This document shows positions 48,337 to 57,798 of a DNA stretch of 64,000 bases, piece by piece. Location of the stretch: contig NZ_JAQGLB010000004.1 in the NCBI RefSeq assembly GCF_027853965.1, positions 186,001-250,000 on the forward strand, written 5' to 3'. The notes beneath the pieces are model-generated. The model was given only the letters and a program-made list of their open reading frames with translations. It searched no databases and was not told the DNA's origin. Origin of the DNA: Saccharopolyspora indica (GTDB taxonomy: Bacteria; Actinomycetota; Actinomycetes; Mycobacteriales; Pseudonocardiaceae). Numbering within the stretch: position 1 is the first letter of the stretch; the number at the start of each line of letters is the position of its first letter. A program made the translations under genes and the position numbers.

Positions 48337-49068
48337 TCAGATCCGCTCGAAGATCAGATCGCGGATCTCCCGGCCTTCCTCGTGCGCCCGGTTCTCGAAC
48401 TTCGTGACCGGCCGCCACTCCGGCCGCGGCGCCCAGCCGCCTGGTGCGTCGGCGTAGCGGTTGCGCAGCTGGGACTCGCCCGAGCAGACCTCCATCATCT
48501 GCTCGGCGTAGTTCTCCCAGTCGGTGGCCAGGTGCAGCACCCCGCCCGGCTTGAGCCGGGAGGCGATCAGCGCCACCGATGCGGACTGGACCAGCCGCCG
48601 CTTGTGGTGGCGCTTCTTCGGCCACGGGTCGGGGAAGTAGATGCGGACCTCGTCCAGCGACTCCGGTTCGAGGTGCTCGCGCAGCAGCACGAGCGCGTCG
48701 CCGCGCAGCAGCCGGAGGTTGGTGACCTCCAGCTTCTCCGCGCGGAGCATGAGCTGGGCCAGGCCGGGCTTGTAGACCTCGACCGCGAGGTAGTTGGCCT
48801 CGGGCTGGGCGGCCACCAGTTGCGCGGTCGTCTCCCCCATGCCCGAACCGATCTCCAGCACGACCGGCGCCGAGCGGCCGAACCAGGACGCCACGTCCAG
48901 CGGGCCCGTCGGCAGCGCGGTCACCTCGGAGCCGAGCTCGGCCCAGTGGCGATCCCAGGCCCGCTGCTGGCCCACCGTCATCCGCTCGCCCCGCTGGACG
49001 TAGCTCACGACAGTACGACGGAAAGGAACCTGCTGGTCAGAGGCGTTCACAGGGAGCCAGTATGGCAA
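48337..49068 (-). CDS. trmB: tRNA (guanine-N7)-methyltransferase
   Basis: 243 aa. SAM-binding motif VVLEIGSGMGETTAQLVAAQPE, VEVYKPGLAQLM, the catalytic region VRIYFPDPWPKKRHHKRRLVQ and the C-terminal TKFENRAHEEGREIRDLIFERI are diagnostic of TrmB, which makes m7G46 in tRNA. The start is uncertain: ATG 49068 or GTG 49050; neither has a strong ribosome-binding site. Confidence 0.95.
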   Translation of the reverse strand: MPYWLPVNASDQQVPFRRTVVSYVQRGERMTVGQQRAWDRHWAELGSEVTALPTGPLDVASWFGRSAPVVLEIGSGMGETTAQLVAAQPEANYLAVEVYKPGLAQLMLRAEKLEVTNLRLLRGDALVLLREHLEPESLDEVRIYFPDPWPKKRHHKRRLVQSASVALIASRLKPGGVLHLATDWENYAEQMMEVCSGESQLRNRYADAPGGWAPRPEWRPVTKFENRAHEEGREIRDLIFERI

Positions 49069-49101
49069 ACCGGCCGCTCGCGCCGAGCAGCGCGGTGCCG
49101 G

Positions 49102-49656
49102 TCACCAGGATTCGATCTGCGCCAGCATCGCGACCAGCCCGGCGACGCCCTTGACCGGGATCGCGACCGGCTCCGGGTCGTGGTGGGCGGGCACCACGTT
49201 CAGCCAGCCGTTGTGCTCGTCGGTGAGCGCCACGGTGGTCGGCATCTGCATCGGTGCCCGGTCCGACGGGGCGTACTCCCAGTACCCGGCCTCACCCGTT
49301 CCGGCCCAGGGCACGAACACCCAGCCGGGGCGGGCGCGCAGGACCGCGTGCACCTCGTCCTCGACCTCGAACGCCGCTTCGCGGGACGGCAGCTCACCGC
49401 GGTCCAGCGCCCGCAGCCACCACGGCGCGGGCAGCCGGCGCTTGGCGCCGTGCAGCTTGCGGAACAGTTCGAGCACCTGCGGTTCCGGCGCGGTGTGGAT
49501 CCAGCTGCGGCGCAGCGAAGCGGGCTTGGCCGCTTCCAGCGCCGGTGGATGTGCTTCCGTCGCCAGGGACCACTCCAACCGGGGAACCGGTTGCAGCTGG
49601 ACCTCGTCGGCCGACCGGCCCGAACCGATGACCGAGCCCTCCTGCGGTTGCACCAT
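49102..49656 (-). CDS. Conserved hypothetical protein upstream of trmB
   Basis: 184 aa, cytoplasmic, mixed alpha/beta composition. Recognisable stretches are LEWSLATEAHPPALEAAKPASLRRSW, ELFRKLHGAKRRLPAPWWLRAL and RPGWVFVPWAGTGEAGYWEYAP. I know no functional family. It runs in the same direction as trmB with 33 nt between, so they probably share a transcript. Confidence 0.7.
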   Translation of the reverse strand: MVQPQEGSVIGSGRSADEVQLQPVPRLEWSLATEAHPPALEAAKPASLRRSWIHTAPEPQVLELFRKLHGAKRRLPAPWWLRALDRGELPSREAAFEVEDEVHAVLRARPGWVFVPWAGTGEAGYWEYAPSDRAPMQMPTTVALTDEHNGWLNVVPAHHDPEPVAIPVKGVAGLVAMLAQIESW

Positions 49657-49874
49657 TGGCCCACCCCTCTGCTGTTGAGAAAGTTGCGAGCCGCCAACTC
49701 GCCCTCGACCAGCTCATGCCCCCAAGCGACGCTGGTTCGGGACATCCCTACTCAATGCCTTACCACAGCGGATGCGATCAATGACACCATGTAGTCAATT
49801 GTGTCTGAATTCACACATGTCCGACCGCTGCGGATCGCCCCGCGACCCGCCCCGAGACCGCCTGGAGTGGACAG

Positions 49875-50342
49875 ATGGCCGACCAGATGATCCAACGGGT
49901 TGAAATCGACGGCGGTGTCGCCGTCGGCGTCGACAGCTCCGCTTCGTCGGTGCGCGCGCTCGTGGCGGCCGCCGAGGAGGCGAGGAGGCGCAACACCGTG
50001 CTGCACGTGGTGCGCGCGTGGAGCCTGCGGACCGCTCCGCGGCCCGCGGACTGCCCGCCGAACGTGATGCCGAGCATGGAGGAGTTCCAGCGGTCGGTCG
50101 AGGAGGACACCGATCGGATCGTGAAGGCCAAGCTCGGCGAGCACGGTGACCTCCAGGTGGAGTTCCACATCGTCCACTCGCCGTCGCCGCAGGCGCTGCT
50201 GTCCGCGTCTAAGGGCGCGGACCTGCTGGTGGTGGGGCACCGCGGGCGCGGCGGGTTCGCCGGGCTGATGCTGGGCTCGGTCGCGGAGCAGTGCGTCCGC
50301 CACGCGGCGTGCCCGGTTCTCGTGGTCCGTCCGAACGTCTAG
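49875..50342 (+). CDS. Universal stress protein (UspA family)
   Basis: 155 aa, single Usp domain. N-terminal AVGVDSSASSVRALVAAAEEARRR, and the ATP-binding loop near the end LLVVGHRGRGGFAGLMLGSVAEQCVRHAACPVLVV matches G-2x-G-9x-G(S/T). It probably binds ATP and supports stress survival. Its stop codon overlaps the stop of a convergent pseudogene. Confidence 0.93.
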   Translation: MADQMIQRVEIDGGVAVGVDSSASSVRALVAAAEEARRRNTVLHVVRAWSLRTAPRPADCPPNVMPSMEEFQRSVEEDTDRIVKAKLGEHGDLQVEFHIVHSPSPQALLSASKGADLLVVGHRGRGGFAGLMLGSVAEQCVRHAACPVLVVRPNV

Positions 50343-51072
50343 CCGAAGAGGGCGGCCAGGTCGTCCTGCAGGCTCAAGAGGTCGGTCAAGATCCACAGTC
50401 CTTCGCCTGGCCGCGGTTGTGCGCTGTGCCCGACGGGATCTCGACGATCTGGTTCGCCGGGTCGGGCAGGTCGTCGAGACCGACGACGCCGAAGCGGCCT
50501 CGCGCCACCGCTTTCGCGGGCGGTTGCGCCGCGGGCGTGGCCGGGTGAACGTCCCGTCGTAGAACTCGATCACCGGAAACTCGTTGCCGCCGTGCATCTC
50601 CCGGACGTGGGCGGCGTGGAAGCGCTCGCCGAGCTGGACCGAGACGACGTCGCCGACGCGCAGCGACGACCGCGGTTGCCGTCGCCGCGGGCGGCGCGTC
50701 AGCGGGACCGGGGCCGAGCTCAGCAGGTCTTTGATAGCCGGGGAGCGCCGCGCGAAAGCGTCGGAGAGCACGACTGCGCGATTCAGCTCGTCGACCGCTC
50801 GCACGGCATCTGCGGTGATGCCGGAGTCCTGGAGCCCGTACTCGTGCAGCAGGGTGGCGCTCGGGCGACGTTCTTCGTGTTCGGGCCGATGTCGTCGGCG
50901 TCGAACAGGCAGCGCCACCGCACCAGAACCGGCGGGATCACCGACCGCGCCACCTCGGGATGGGGCCGACCGGCCGGAGGCATCTGGCGCGCGACCCACA
51001 TCGCGAGCTCGTGTCCATCGTGCGCACGAGGAAGCCGGCGGCGAGCTTGTCCAGGACCTGGCTGTGCTTCAC
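50339..51072 (-). pseudogene. Multiply frameshifted remnant of an unknown protein
   Basis: Good coding-like sequence continues on the minus strand but changes frame at least four times. It starts at GTG 51072 (GGGAGGG upstream) with VKHSQVLDKLAAGFLVRTMD. It then continues as ELAMWVARQMPPAGRPHPEV... and ...LFDADDIGPNTKN. It then becomes LLHEYGLQDSGITADAVRAV... with VGDVVSVQLGERFHAAHVREM. It then reads ARGRFGVVGLDDLPDPANQI, and finally WILTDLLSLQDDLAALFG with stop at 50339. No single frame covers more than about a third. The ancestral protein (~240 aa) is not one I recognise. Confidence 0.72.
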
Positions 51073-51448
51073 GGGCGCACCCTCCCGCTCGGGCGGCGGC
51101 TGCCGATCACGGAAAGCACAGGGCCCGGGCCATCCCCCGAATGACAGCCCGGGCCCTCCCCCGTCCCGACCGCCGGCGCCCCCGAGCGCTGTTGCAGTCG
51201 GTCGATTCACTTGTGCTGGTCGGGCCGCGCCATCGCCGGTCCCGCATCATGTCCACTGAGGACACTTCGCGCCGCTGTGCTCAGGTGCGCCGAGTGGGTG
51301 ACGGCTGCGGCTCGATCTTGCCGCCGATCCTATCGGTTGACGTGATCAGACTCTCGGCCGGGCCGGGTAACGTTTTGCTATCCGCCGCCCAACTGGGCAT
51401 TTCCAGAGTTGATCATGGTGGGTTTCCAGCGCGGAAGATCAGCGCTGG
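51073..51448. other. Intergenic region with hairpin 51120-51157
   Basis: No supportable gene. AGGGCCCGGGC (51120-51130) pairs exactly with GCCCGGGCCCT (51147-51157); this may end transcription coming from the ABC permease gene on the minus strand. TGTCC-actga-GGACA (51250-51264) is a small inverted repeat upstream of the pseudogene and might be its old operator. Confidence 0.5.
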
Positions 51449-52177
51449 TCAGGCGTCCCGGCGTCGCACGACGACCAGGGCGATCACCCAGACCGCGAGC
51501 ACGACGGCCGCGAAGTAGCCCAGCGAACCCCACGGTCCGAGCGGCATGGCGGCAGGGCCGTCGGCGGGCATTCCGGACAGGAAGTTGCTGGCGTGGTTGA
51601 ACGGCATCCACTTCTGCACGGTCGCACCGATCCCCGGGATCAGGCCGACCAGGCTCTCCACCAGCAGCGACCAGATCAGCAGCAGCGTCACCGCTCCCGC
51701 GGTCTGCCGCAGCAGCGCACCGACCGCGACGGCCAGCACCGCGCCGAGGGCGAACACCAGGCCGACTCCCGCGACCATCCGCCAATCGTCCGCAGTGGTC
51801 AGCGCCAGGTCCGAGACCGGTGCGAGCACCTTCGCCACGGCCCACGAACCGAAGGCGGAGAGCTCGCCGATCACCAGCGCCACCAGTGCGACGAGCACCG
51901 TCTTGGCAGCCAGCGCGGCTGTGCGGTTGGGCACCGCGAGGAAGGTCGCGCGGATGGTGCCGAAGCGGTACTCGGTGGTGATCGACAGCGCGGCCAGCAC
52001 CAGCACCACCATCAGGCCGAACTGGTAGCCGACCTGCGTCATCCCCAGCGAGATGTCCTCCATCTGGCTGGCGAACAGGCCCGCGAACCCGATGGTCAGC
52101 GCCAGGGCGAGCGCGGAGCACCACCACGCCGAGCGGGTGGAGAAGAGCTTGATCCGTTCCACGGCGAGCAGGGTCAT
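51449..52177 (-). CDS. ABC-2 type transporter permease
   Basis: 242 aa with six hydrophobic segments, beginning after ERIKLFSTRSAWWCS. Pattern ITTEYRFGTIRATFLAVPNR in the first cytoplasmic loop is typical of ABC-2 exporters of the bacitracin/daunorubicin type. Its ATG overlaps the ATPase stop by 4 nt. With the ATPase it forms an exporter; the cargo is unknown. Confidence 0.9.
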   Translation of the reverse strand: MTLLAVERIKLFSTRSAWWCSALALALTIGFAGLFASQMEDISLGMTQVGYQFGLMVVLVLAALSITTEYRFGTIRATFLAVPNRTAALAAKTVLVALVALVIGELSAFGSWAVAKVLAPVSDLALTTADDWRMVAGVGLVFALGAVLAVAVGALLRQTAGAVTLLLIWSLLVESLVGLIPGIGATVQKWMPFNHASNFLSGMPADGPAAMPLGPWGSLGYFAAVVLAVWVIALVVVRRRDA

Positions 52178-53115
52178 CGGGCCACCCCCGGAGCGATCGG
52201 CGCGGCCACGCCGAGATTCGTCTGGTATTCCACGGAATCACTGGTCAGCTGCATGAACGCGTCCTCCAGCGAACCGCGCTGCGCGGTCAGCTCGTGCAGC
52301 ACGATCTGGTGCTGCGCGGCGAGTTCGCCGACCTGGTCGGTCTCCGCGCCGTCGATCACGAGCGTGTCGTTGGCGGTGGCGCGGACGCTCATGCCCTGCG
52401 CGGCGATCAGCTGCTGCAGAACGGATGCGCGCGGTGAACGCACGAGCACGGCCTGCGATCCGGCGTTGTCCACGAACTGCTGGGTGCTGCACTGCGCGAT
52501 CAGCTCACCGCGGCCGATCACCACGAGTTCCTCGGCCGTCAGCGCCATCTCCGACAGCAGGTGGCTGGAGACGAAGACGGTGCGGCCTTCCGCGGCCAGG
52601 CCCTGCATGAACCGGCGGATCCAGTGGATGCCCTCCGGGTCCAGGCCGTTCACCGGCTCGTCGAACAGCAGGATCTTGGGGTCGCCGAGCAGCGCGCCGG
52701 CGATCCCGAGCCGCTGCGACATGCCGAGGGAGAACCCGCCCGCGCGGCGGTTCGCGGCGCCTTCCAAGCCGACCATGCCGAGCACCTCGTCGACGCGGCG
52801 CAGCGGGATGCCGTTGGACTTGGCCATCCACCGCAGGTGGCTGCGCGCCGAGCGATTCGGGTGCACCCACTTCGCGTCGAGCAGCGCGCCGACGGTGTTC
52901 AGCGGGTTCTTCAGGTCCTGGTAGCGCTTCCCGTCGATGCGCACCTCGCCCGCGGTCGGGCGGTCCAGGCCGAGGATCATCCGCATGGTGGTGGACTTCC
53001 CGGCGCCGTTCGGACCCAGGAAGCCCGTGACCTGGCCGGGCTTCACCGTGAACGACAGGTCGTTCACCGCGACTTTCGGGCCGTAGCGCTTGGTGAGGCC
53101 GATCGCCTCGATCAT
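52174..53115 (-). CDS. ABC transporter ATP-binding protein, exporter type
   Basis: 313 aa from ATG 53115 (CAGGAGT upstream); an upstream in-frame start is rejected. Walker A FLGPNGAGKSTTMRMIL, signature FSLGMSQRLGIAGALLG, Walker B ILLFDEPVNGLDPEG and switch VFVSSHLLSEM. The ~100-residue C-terminal extension (SPRASVLQQLIAAQGMSVRAT...) is usual in DrrA/BcrA-like proteins. First gene of a two-gene operon with the permease. Confidence 0.94.
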   Translation of the reverse strand: MIEAIGLTKRYGPKVAVNDLSFTVKPGQVTGFLGPNGAGKSTTMRMILGLDRPTAGEVRIDGKRYQDLKNPLNTVGALLDAKWVHPNRSARSHLRWMAKSNGIPLRRVDEVLGMVGLEGAANRRAGGFSLGMSQRLGIAGALLGDPKILLFDEPVNGLDPEGIHWIRRFMQGLAAEGRTVFVSSHLLSEMALTAEELVVIGRGELIAQCSTQQFVDNAGSQAVLVRSPRASVLQQLIAAQGMSVRATANDTLVIDGAETDQVGELAAQHQIVLHELTAQRGSLEDAFMQLTSDSVEYQTNLGVAAPIAPGVAR

Positions 53116-53170
53116 GATCACTCCTGTTGCCGGGGACAACGCTGGGCGGCCCCCTCCGGGCCACGACAGC

Positions 53171-53205
53171 AACGATGCCCGCACAACGGGTGCGCGGGCA
53201 TCGTT
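53171..53205 (-). terminator. Terminator downstream of the HAD gene
   Basis: AACGATGCCCGC and its exact complement (53194-53205) around an 11-nt loop, about 75 nt past the HAD stop and just upstream of the ABC operon. Confidence 0.75.
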
Positions 53206-53280
53206 CCGGTGTATCGACCTGGTGTCAGACCCAGGTCGTAGGCGAGCCTGACCAGAGGATGACCCCGGCGGCCGGCGAGC

Positions 53281-54081
53281 TCAGCGGAACCAGCGGTCGA
53301 GGACCGCGGCGAGGCCGTCCTCGGCGACCGGGGCGGCCACCTCGTCGGCGGCCGCGTGGACCGCCGCCGGGCCCTGGCCCATGGCCACGCCGTGCGCCGC
53401 CCAGCGCAGCATCTCGACGTCGTTGTCCCCGTCGCCTGCGGCGAACGTGTCCGAGCCGAGCACGCCCAGTTCGGCGCGCAGCTTCTCCAGGGCGGAGCCC
53501 TTGGACACGCCCTGTGGTGTCACGGTCACCCAGGGCTCGTAGTGGTCCAACGTGTAGGTGCACGACGGCAGTTCGACGCCTGCCAGCCGTTCGACGAGCT
53601 CGGCGGGCCGGCGGCCGGGCCAGCTGGCGATCAGCCGCGGCGCCGGAACGGCGGCCAGTTCGTCCACTGTGGCCGGTTGCTGGAGGCCTTCCAGCTGGTG
53701 CGCCGGGAACTCGGCGGTGACCCGGTTGCCGACGCCGAGGTCCTCGGCGGCGAAGATCACGCCCGGCAATCGGGCCGACAGCTCCGCCAGCACCGGTGCG
53801 AGGTCGAACGTCTCCACCGACGCCGCCTCCCGGGAGGTCACGTCCAGCAGCACGGCACCGTTCGAGCACAGGGCGAAACCGCTGGTCAGCTGGAGTTCGT
53901 CGAGGACGGGGGCGACGCCGAGCACGGTCCGGCCGGTCGAGATGACGACCTGGCCGCCGCCGGCGATGGCGCGGTGCACGGCGGCCTTGACGGCTGCCGA
54001 GATCAGCCCGGTGTCCGGGTTCAGGAGGGTTCCGTCGACGTCGAGGGCGATGAGTCGGGGTTTCCACGCGGCGTCGGTCAC
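53281..54081 (-). CDS. HAD-superfamily hydrolase, Cof type
   Basis: 266 aa. Motif I LIALDVDGTLLNPDTG (residues ~10-25) supplies the nucleophile Asp, motif II VVISTGRT, the Lys in GVSKGSALEKL and motif IV FAAGDGDNDVEML. The C2 cap between motifs II and III is that of Cof/YbiV sugar-phosphate phosphatases. Substrate not predictable. Confidence 0.93.
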   Translation of the reverse strand: MTDAAWKPRLIALDVDGTLLNPDTGLISAAVKAAVHRAIAGGGQVVISTGRTVLGVAPVLDELQLTSGFALCSNGAVLLDVTSREAASVETFDLAPVLAELSARLPGVIFAAEDLGVGNRVTAEFPAHQLEGLQQPATVDELAAVPAPRLIASWPGRRPAELVERLAGVELPSCTYTLDHYEPWVTVTPQGVSKGSALEKLRAELGVLGSDTFAAGDGDNDVEMLRWAAHGVAMGQGPAAVHAAADEVAAPVAEDGLAAVLDRWFR

Positions 54082-54132
54082 CAGGGCAGGTTATCCGCCG
54101 GTTCGCGCGTTGTGGCTGGTTGGAGGCGAAGT

Positions 54133-54789
54133 TCACGCCTCGCCGGGTTTGACCAGACCGGTCTCGTAGGCGAGCACCACCGCCTGCACCCGGTCCCGCA
54201 GGTCCAGTTTGGACAGGATCCGGCCGAGGTGGGTCTTCACGGTGGCCTCGGACAGGAACAGCTTGCCCGCGATCTCGGTGTTCGACAGGCCCTTCGCCAC
54301 CAGCACCAGCACCTCGCGCTCCCGCTCGGTCAGCGCGTCGAGCACCGATGCGTCGCGCAGCTCGCCGCCGCCCTCGCCCAGGAACCGGTCGAGCAACCGC
54401 TTCGTGACGCTCGGTGAGACGACCGCGTCGCCGCTGGCCACCGAGCGCACCGCGCTGACCAGGTTCTCCGGCGGGGTGTCCTTGAGCAGGAACCCGCTGG
54501 CCCCGCTGCGCAGCGCCGACAGCGCGTACTCGTCCAGGTCGAAGGTGGTCATCACCAGGACCTTCGCCGCGTCGGCCGCGACGATCCGGCGGGTCGCCTC
54601 GACGCCGTCGAGCACCGGCATCCGCACGTCCATGAGCACCACGTCCGGGCTGAGCTTCCCGGCGAGCTCGACCGCGTCCTCGCCGTTGCCCGCCTCGCCG
54701 ACGACCTCCAGGTCCTCCTGCGCGTCGAGCACCATCCGGAACCCCATGCGCATGAGCTCCTGGTCGTCCACCAGCAAAACCCGAATCAT
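54133..54789 (-). CDS. NarL/LuxR-type response regulator (second system)
   Basis: 218 aa from ATG 54789. Receiver Asp in VVLMDVRMPVLDG (~54), MTTFDLDEYALSALRSGASGFLLKD, and a C-terminal LuxR HTH (LTEREREVLVLVAKGLSNTEIAGKLFLSEATVKTHLGRIL). It follows its kinase gene after a 130-nt gap that contains a strong hairpin, so it may be made at a lower or separate level. Confidence 0.94.
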   Translation of the reverse strand: MIRVLLVDDQELMRMGFRMVLDAQEDLEVVGEAGNGEDAVELAGKLSPDVVLMDVRMPVLDGVEATRRIVAADAAKVLVMTTFDLDEYALSALRSGASGFLLKDTPPENLVSAVRSVASGDAVVSPSVTKRLLDRFLGEGGGELRDASVLDALTEREREVLVLVAKGLSNTEIAGKLFLSEATVKTHLGRILSKLDLRDRVQAVVLAYETGLVKPGEA

Positions 54790-54884
54790 GCCCCCGACCG
54801 TAGCGCTGCCGCCCCTGCCCGGCGGTCCGGGGAGCGGGGGGCTGTGGTCGGGTTGGGGAGAGCGGCTGCGGTTGTGGAGGGGTC

Positions 54885-54926
54885 CGTGAGCGGTTCGGGG
54901 TGTCATAGCGCCCCGAACCGTTCACG
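54885..54926 (-). terminator. 42-nt hairpin at the kinase stop, before the regulator
   Basis: CGTGAGCGGTTCGGGG...CCCCGAACCGTTCACG with apex TGTCATAGCG. It includes the histidine kinase stop codon. Same size and apex as 21740-21781. It could attenuate read-through from kinase to regulator. Confidence 0.6.
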
Positions 54927-56103
54927 AGGGTTCGAGGGGCAGCACGGCGTGGACCCGCCAGCCGCCTCCGGGACGAGGCCCGGCCTCCAGGGTTCCGCCG
55001 TAGACCACCGCTCGTTCCCGCATGCCGATCAGGCCGTTGCCGCCCGAGGCCAGGCCGCTGGGCAGCGACCCCGTTCCGGCATCGACCACCTCTATGTCGA
55101 TGCGGCGGCCGTCGTTGACCGCGCGGACGTCGGCCTTCGCGCCGGTTCCGCCGTGCTTGACCACGTTGGTCAGCGATTCCTGCACGATGCGGTACACGCT
55201 GAGCCCGATCCCGGCGGGCAGGCCGGTGAAGTCGCCGGCCAGCTCCAGCGAGGTGGTCACGCCGAGCGCGCGCACCCGGTCGACCAGGTCGTGCAGGTTG
55301 GCCGCGGTGGGCTGCGGGATGCGGTCCGGTTCGTGCTCATCGGGATTGCGCAGGACACCGAGCAGTCCGCGCAGCTCGTTGAGCGCCTCCCGGCCGGTGG
55401 CGCTGATCGTCTGCAGCGCCTGCCCGGCGAGCTCCGGCTTCTTGCTCAGCGCATAGCCGGCGCCGTCGGCCTGCGTCACCATCACGCTGATCGAGTGCGC
55501 CAGGACGTCGTGGATCTCCCTGGCGATGCGGTTGCGCTCCTCGGCGACGGCGATGCGGGCCTGCTGATCGCGCTCGAACTCCAGGTTGCGCAGCCGCCGC
55601 TCCACCTCGGCGAGGTAGGCGCGGCGCGCTCCGATGAACGCGCCCAGCGCCCAGCAGAAACCGACCAGCATCACGAAGAACACGACCTGGGCGATCAGCA
55701 GCTGGACCAGGTTGTCCGTCGGCTCCAGGCCGATGAACAGCTCGACCAGGAACAACACGCCCACCAGCAGCGTGTACAGCGCCCCGACGCGCCGGGTGGT
55801 GTAGGCGACGAGCGTGTAGATCATCACGCACTGGACCAGGGCGCCGACGACGGCATCCTCCTGCACGGCCACCAGGACCGCCGATGCGAGCAGCGTCGCG
55901 TAGGCCGACCGGATCGGCCAGATGCGCCGGGTTGCGATCGGAACCGTTACCAGCAGGTGCACCGGGAGCAGCAGCCAGAACATCAGGCGGTTCTGCTCGC
56001 CCTGGGTGCCGCTCTCGGCGACCTGCAGCAGCAGCATGAAGGCGGCGATCGCGCCGTCGCCCACCACCGGATGCGCCTGCAACCACAGGCTCAGTTTCCG
56101 CAC
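54922..56103 (-). CDS. Sensor histidine kinase (HisKA_3), second system
   Basis: 393 aa. Five or six N-terminal helices (residues ~15-165), then a coiled linker and the phospho-acceptor box RNRIAREIHDVLAHSISVMVTQADGA, and HATPase (VQESLTNVVKHGG, GGNGLIGMRERAVVYGG). Compact DesK-like architecture. The stimulus is unknown. Partner regulator is directly downstream. Confidence 0.94.
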   Translation of the reverse strand: MRKLSLWLQAHPVVGDGAIAAFMLLLQVAESGTQGEQNRLMFWLLLPVHLLVTVPIATRRIWPIRSAYATLLASAVLVAVQEDAVVGALVQCVMIYTLVAYTTRRVGALYTLLVGVLFLVELFIGLEPTDNLVQLLIAQVVFFVMLVGFCWALGAFIGARRAYLAEVERRLRNLEFERDQQARIAVAEERNRIAREIHDVLAHSISVMVTQADGAGYALSKKPELAGQALQTISATGREALNELRGLLGVLRNPDEHEPDRIPQPTAANLHDLVDRVRALGVTTSLELAGDFTGLPAGIGLSVYRIVQESLTNVVKHGGTGAKADVRAVNDGRRIDIEVVDAGTGSLPSGLASGGNGLIGMRERAVVYGGTLEAGPRPGGGWRVHAVLPLEPS

Positions 56104-56262
56104 GAGCCCGAGCCTAGAACGGTCCGACCTGCGGTGACGTCATGCCAGCGGCTCGAATCGGGTCAACCTGTGGTCGTACGTGCGCCCCCGCGGGCGGGCC
56201 GCTGCGTGGCAGGATGTAGCGGCGCAGAGCGCGCAGTTGGCATCGGCATCGAGAGGTCCGCG

Positions 56263-57798
56263 TTGAGCACGGCATCCGAGCAGCACTGGCCAGGCCCGCT
56301 GTCCGCTGCGGTCGCCCGGTTGTGCACCGGGCTGCAGCCGCAGGTGTCCGAGCAGACCGCGGCCGGTTTCGCGGAGGTGCTGCGCCGGTTGTCCGCGCCG
56401 CTGCAGGTGGCCGTCGCCGGGCGCATCAAGTCCGGCAAGTCGACGCTGGTGAACGCGCTGATCGGCCGCCGGGTGGCGCCCACCGACGTGGGCGAGTGCA
56501 CCCGGCTGGTGACCCGCTTCCAGTACGGCACGGTGGACCGCGTCGAGGTGGTCTTCCGCGACGGGAGCAAGCAGGCGGTGCCCTTCGACGCCGACGGCGG
56601 CATCCCCGCCGATCTGGGCGTGGACATCGACGAGGTATCGCACCTGGAGGCCTACCTGACCAACGCGGTCCTGCGCGATCTGACGGTGATCGACACCCCC
56701 GGGCTCGGTTCGCTGGACGCCGCATCGGTGGCGCGCACCGAGGAGCTGCTGGGTGCGGGCAAGACCGCGGACGGCGAGCTGGACCCGGTGTCGCGCAACG
56801 CCGTCGCCGGGGCCGAAGCCGTGCTGTACGTGGTCACGCAGGGCGTTCGCGCCGATGACGAGCACGCGCTGGCGTCGTTCACCGCCGCCACCGCCAGCCG
56901 GGAAGCCGGCCCGGTCAACGCGATCGCGGTGCTGAACAAGGCCGACACCATCGAGGCGAGCACGGTGGAGGGCGCGGGCGAGGACGTGTGGAAGGCCGCG
57001 GCGCTGCTCGCCGAGAAGCAGGCCGACCTGCTCAAGCCGAAGGTCGCCGACGTGCTGCCGGTGATCGGCCTGCTCGCCGAGACCGCGGAATCGGGCGGGT
57101 TCACCGCCAACGACGCCGAAGCCCTGCGCGAACTGGCCAAGCTCGACGGTGCGACCCGTGAGACGCTGCTGATGTCGGCGGACCTGTTCACCAGCTGGGA
57201 GTGCGACGTCCCGGCGGGCACCCGCAGCCGACTGCTGGAGCGGATGGACCTCTACGGGATCCGCAGCGCGCTGGAGGCCATCGACGCGGACCCGGAGATC
57301 ACCGCGGGCGCGCTGCGCCGCAGGCTGCTGGACTCCTCCGGGCTGGCCTCGGTGCTGCAGCGGCTGGACACGGTGTTCCGCGCGCGGGCGGACGGGATCA
57401 AGGCCGCCGCCGGGCTGGCCTCGGTGACCGCCCTCTCGCACTCCTCCGGGGATCCGGGCGAGCGGCAGCGCGTGCACGACGCGATCGAGGTGCTGCTGGC
57501 CAAGCCGGAAGCTCACCAGCTGCGCGTGCTGGAGGCGTTGACGCTGGTCGCGGCGGGTGCGGTGACGATGCCCGCGGACCTGGCCGAGGAGGTGATGCGG
57601 GTCGGCAGCAGCACCGACGCCGGTGAGCAGCTGGGCTTGCCCGGACGCCACCGCAAGGAGCTGACCGACTACGCGCTGGAACGGGCGAACTGGTGGCGCT
57701 CGTTCTCGTCGTTCGGCGCCACGCCGGCGCAGAGCCGCATCGCGCACGTGGTGCACCGGGCTTACTTCCTGCTCTGGCAGCAGCTGCGCTCGGGGTGA
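56263..57798 (+). CDS. Dynamin-like GTPase (first of pair)
   Basis: 511 aa from TTG 56263 (GAGAGG upstream). G1 VAGRIKSGKSTLVNALIG near residue 50, G3 TVIDTPGLGSLD, G4 AVLNKADTIE. The middle and C-terminus are helical without a clear membrane hairpin. It matches the smaller partner of actinobacterial dynamin pairs (IniC/DynB type), which remodel or protect the membrane during division or cell-wall stress. Its stop overlaps the start of a GrpE-like gene. Confidence 0.9.
   Translation: MSTASEQHWPGPLSAAVARLCTGLQPQVSEQTAAGFAEVLRRLSAPLQVAVAGRIKSGKSTLVNALIGRRVAPTDVGECTRLVTRFQYGTVDRVEVVFRDGSKQAVPFDADGGIPADLGVDIDEVSHLEAYLTNAVLRDLTVIDTPGLGSLDAASVARTEELLGAGKTADGELDPVSRNAVAGAEAVLYVVTQGVRADDEHALASFTAATASREAGPVNAIAVLNKADTIEASTVEGAGEDVWKAAALLAEKQADLLKPKVADVLPVIGLLAETAESGGFTANDAEALRELAKLDGATRETLLMSADLFTSWECDVPAGTRSRLLERMDLYGIRSALEAIDADPEITAGALRRRLLDSSGLASVLQRLDTVFRARADGIKAAAGLASVTALSHSSGDPGERQRVHDAIEVLLAKPEAHQLRVLEALTLVAAGAVTMPADLAEEVMRVGSSTDAGEQLGLPGRHRKELTDYALERANWWRSFSSFGATPAQSRIAHVVHRAYFLLWQQLRSG

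Noticed and set aside
49752..50999. A 415-codon minus-strand frame across the Usp gene and the decayed region
   Set aside because: Only its central part is coding-like; the rest is antisense to the universal stress gene. Better explained as one frame of a multiply frameshifted pseudogene.
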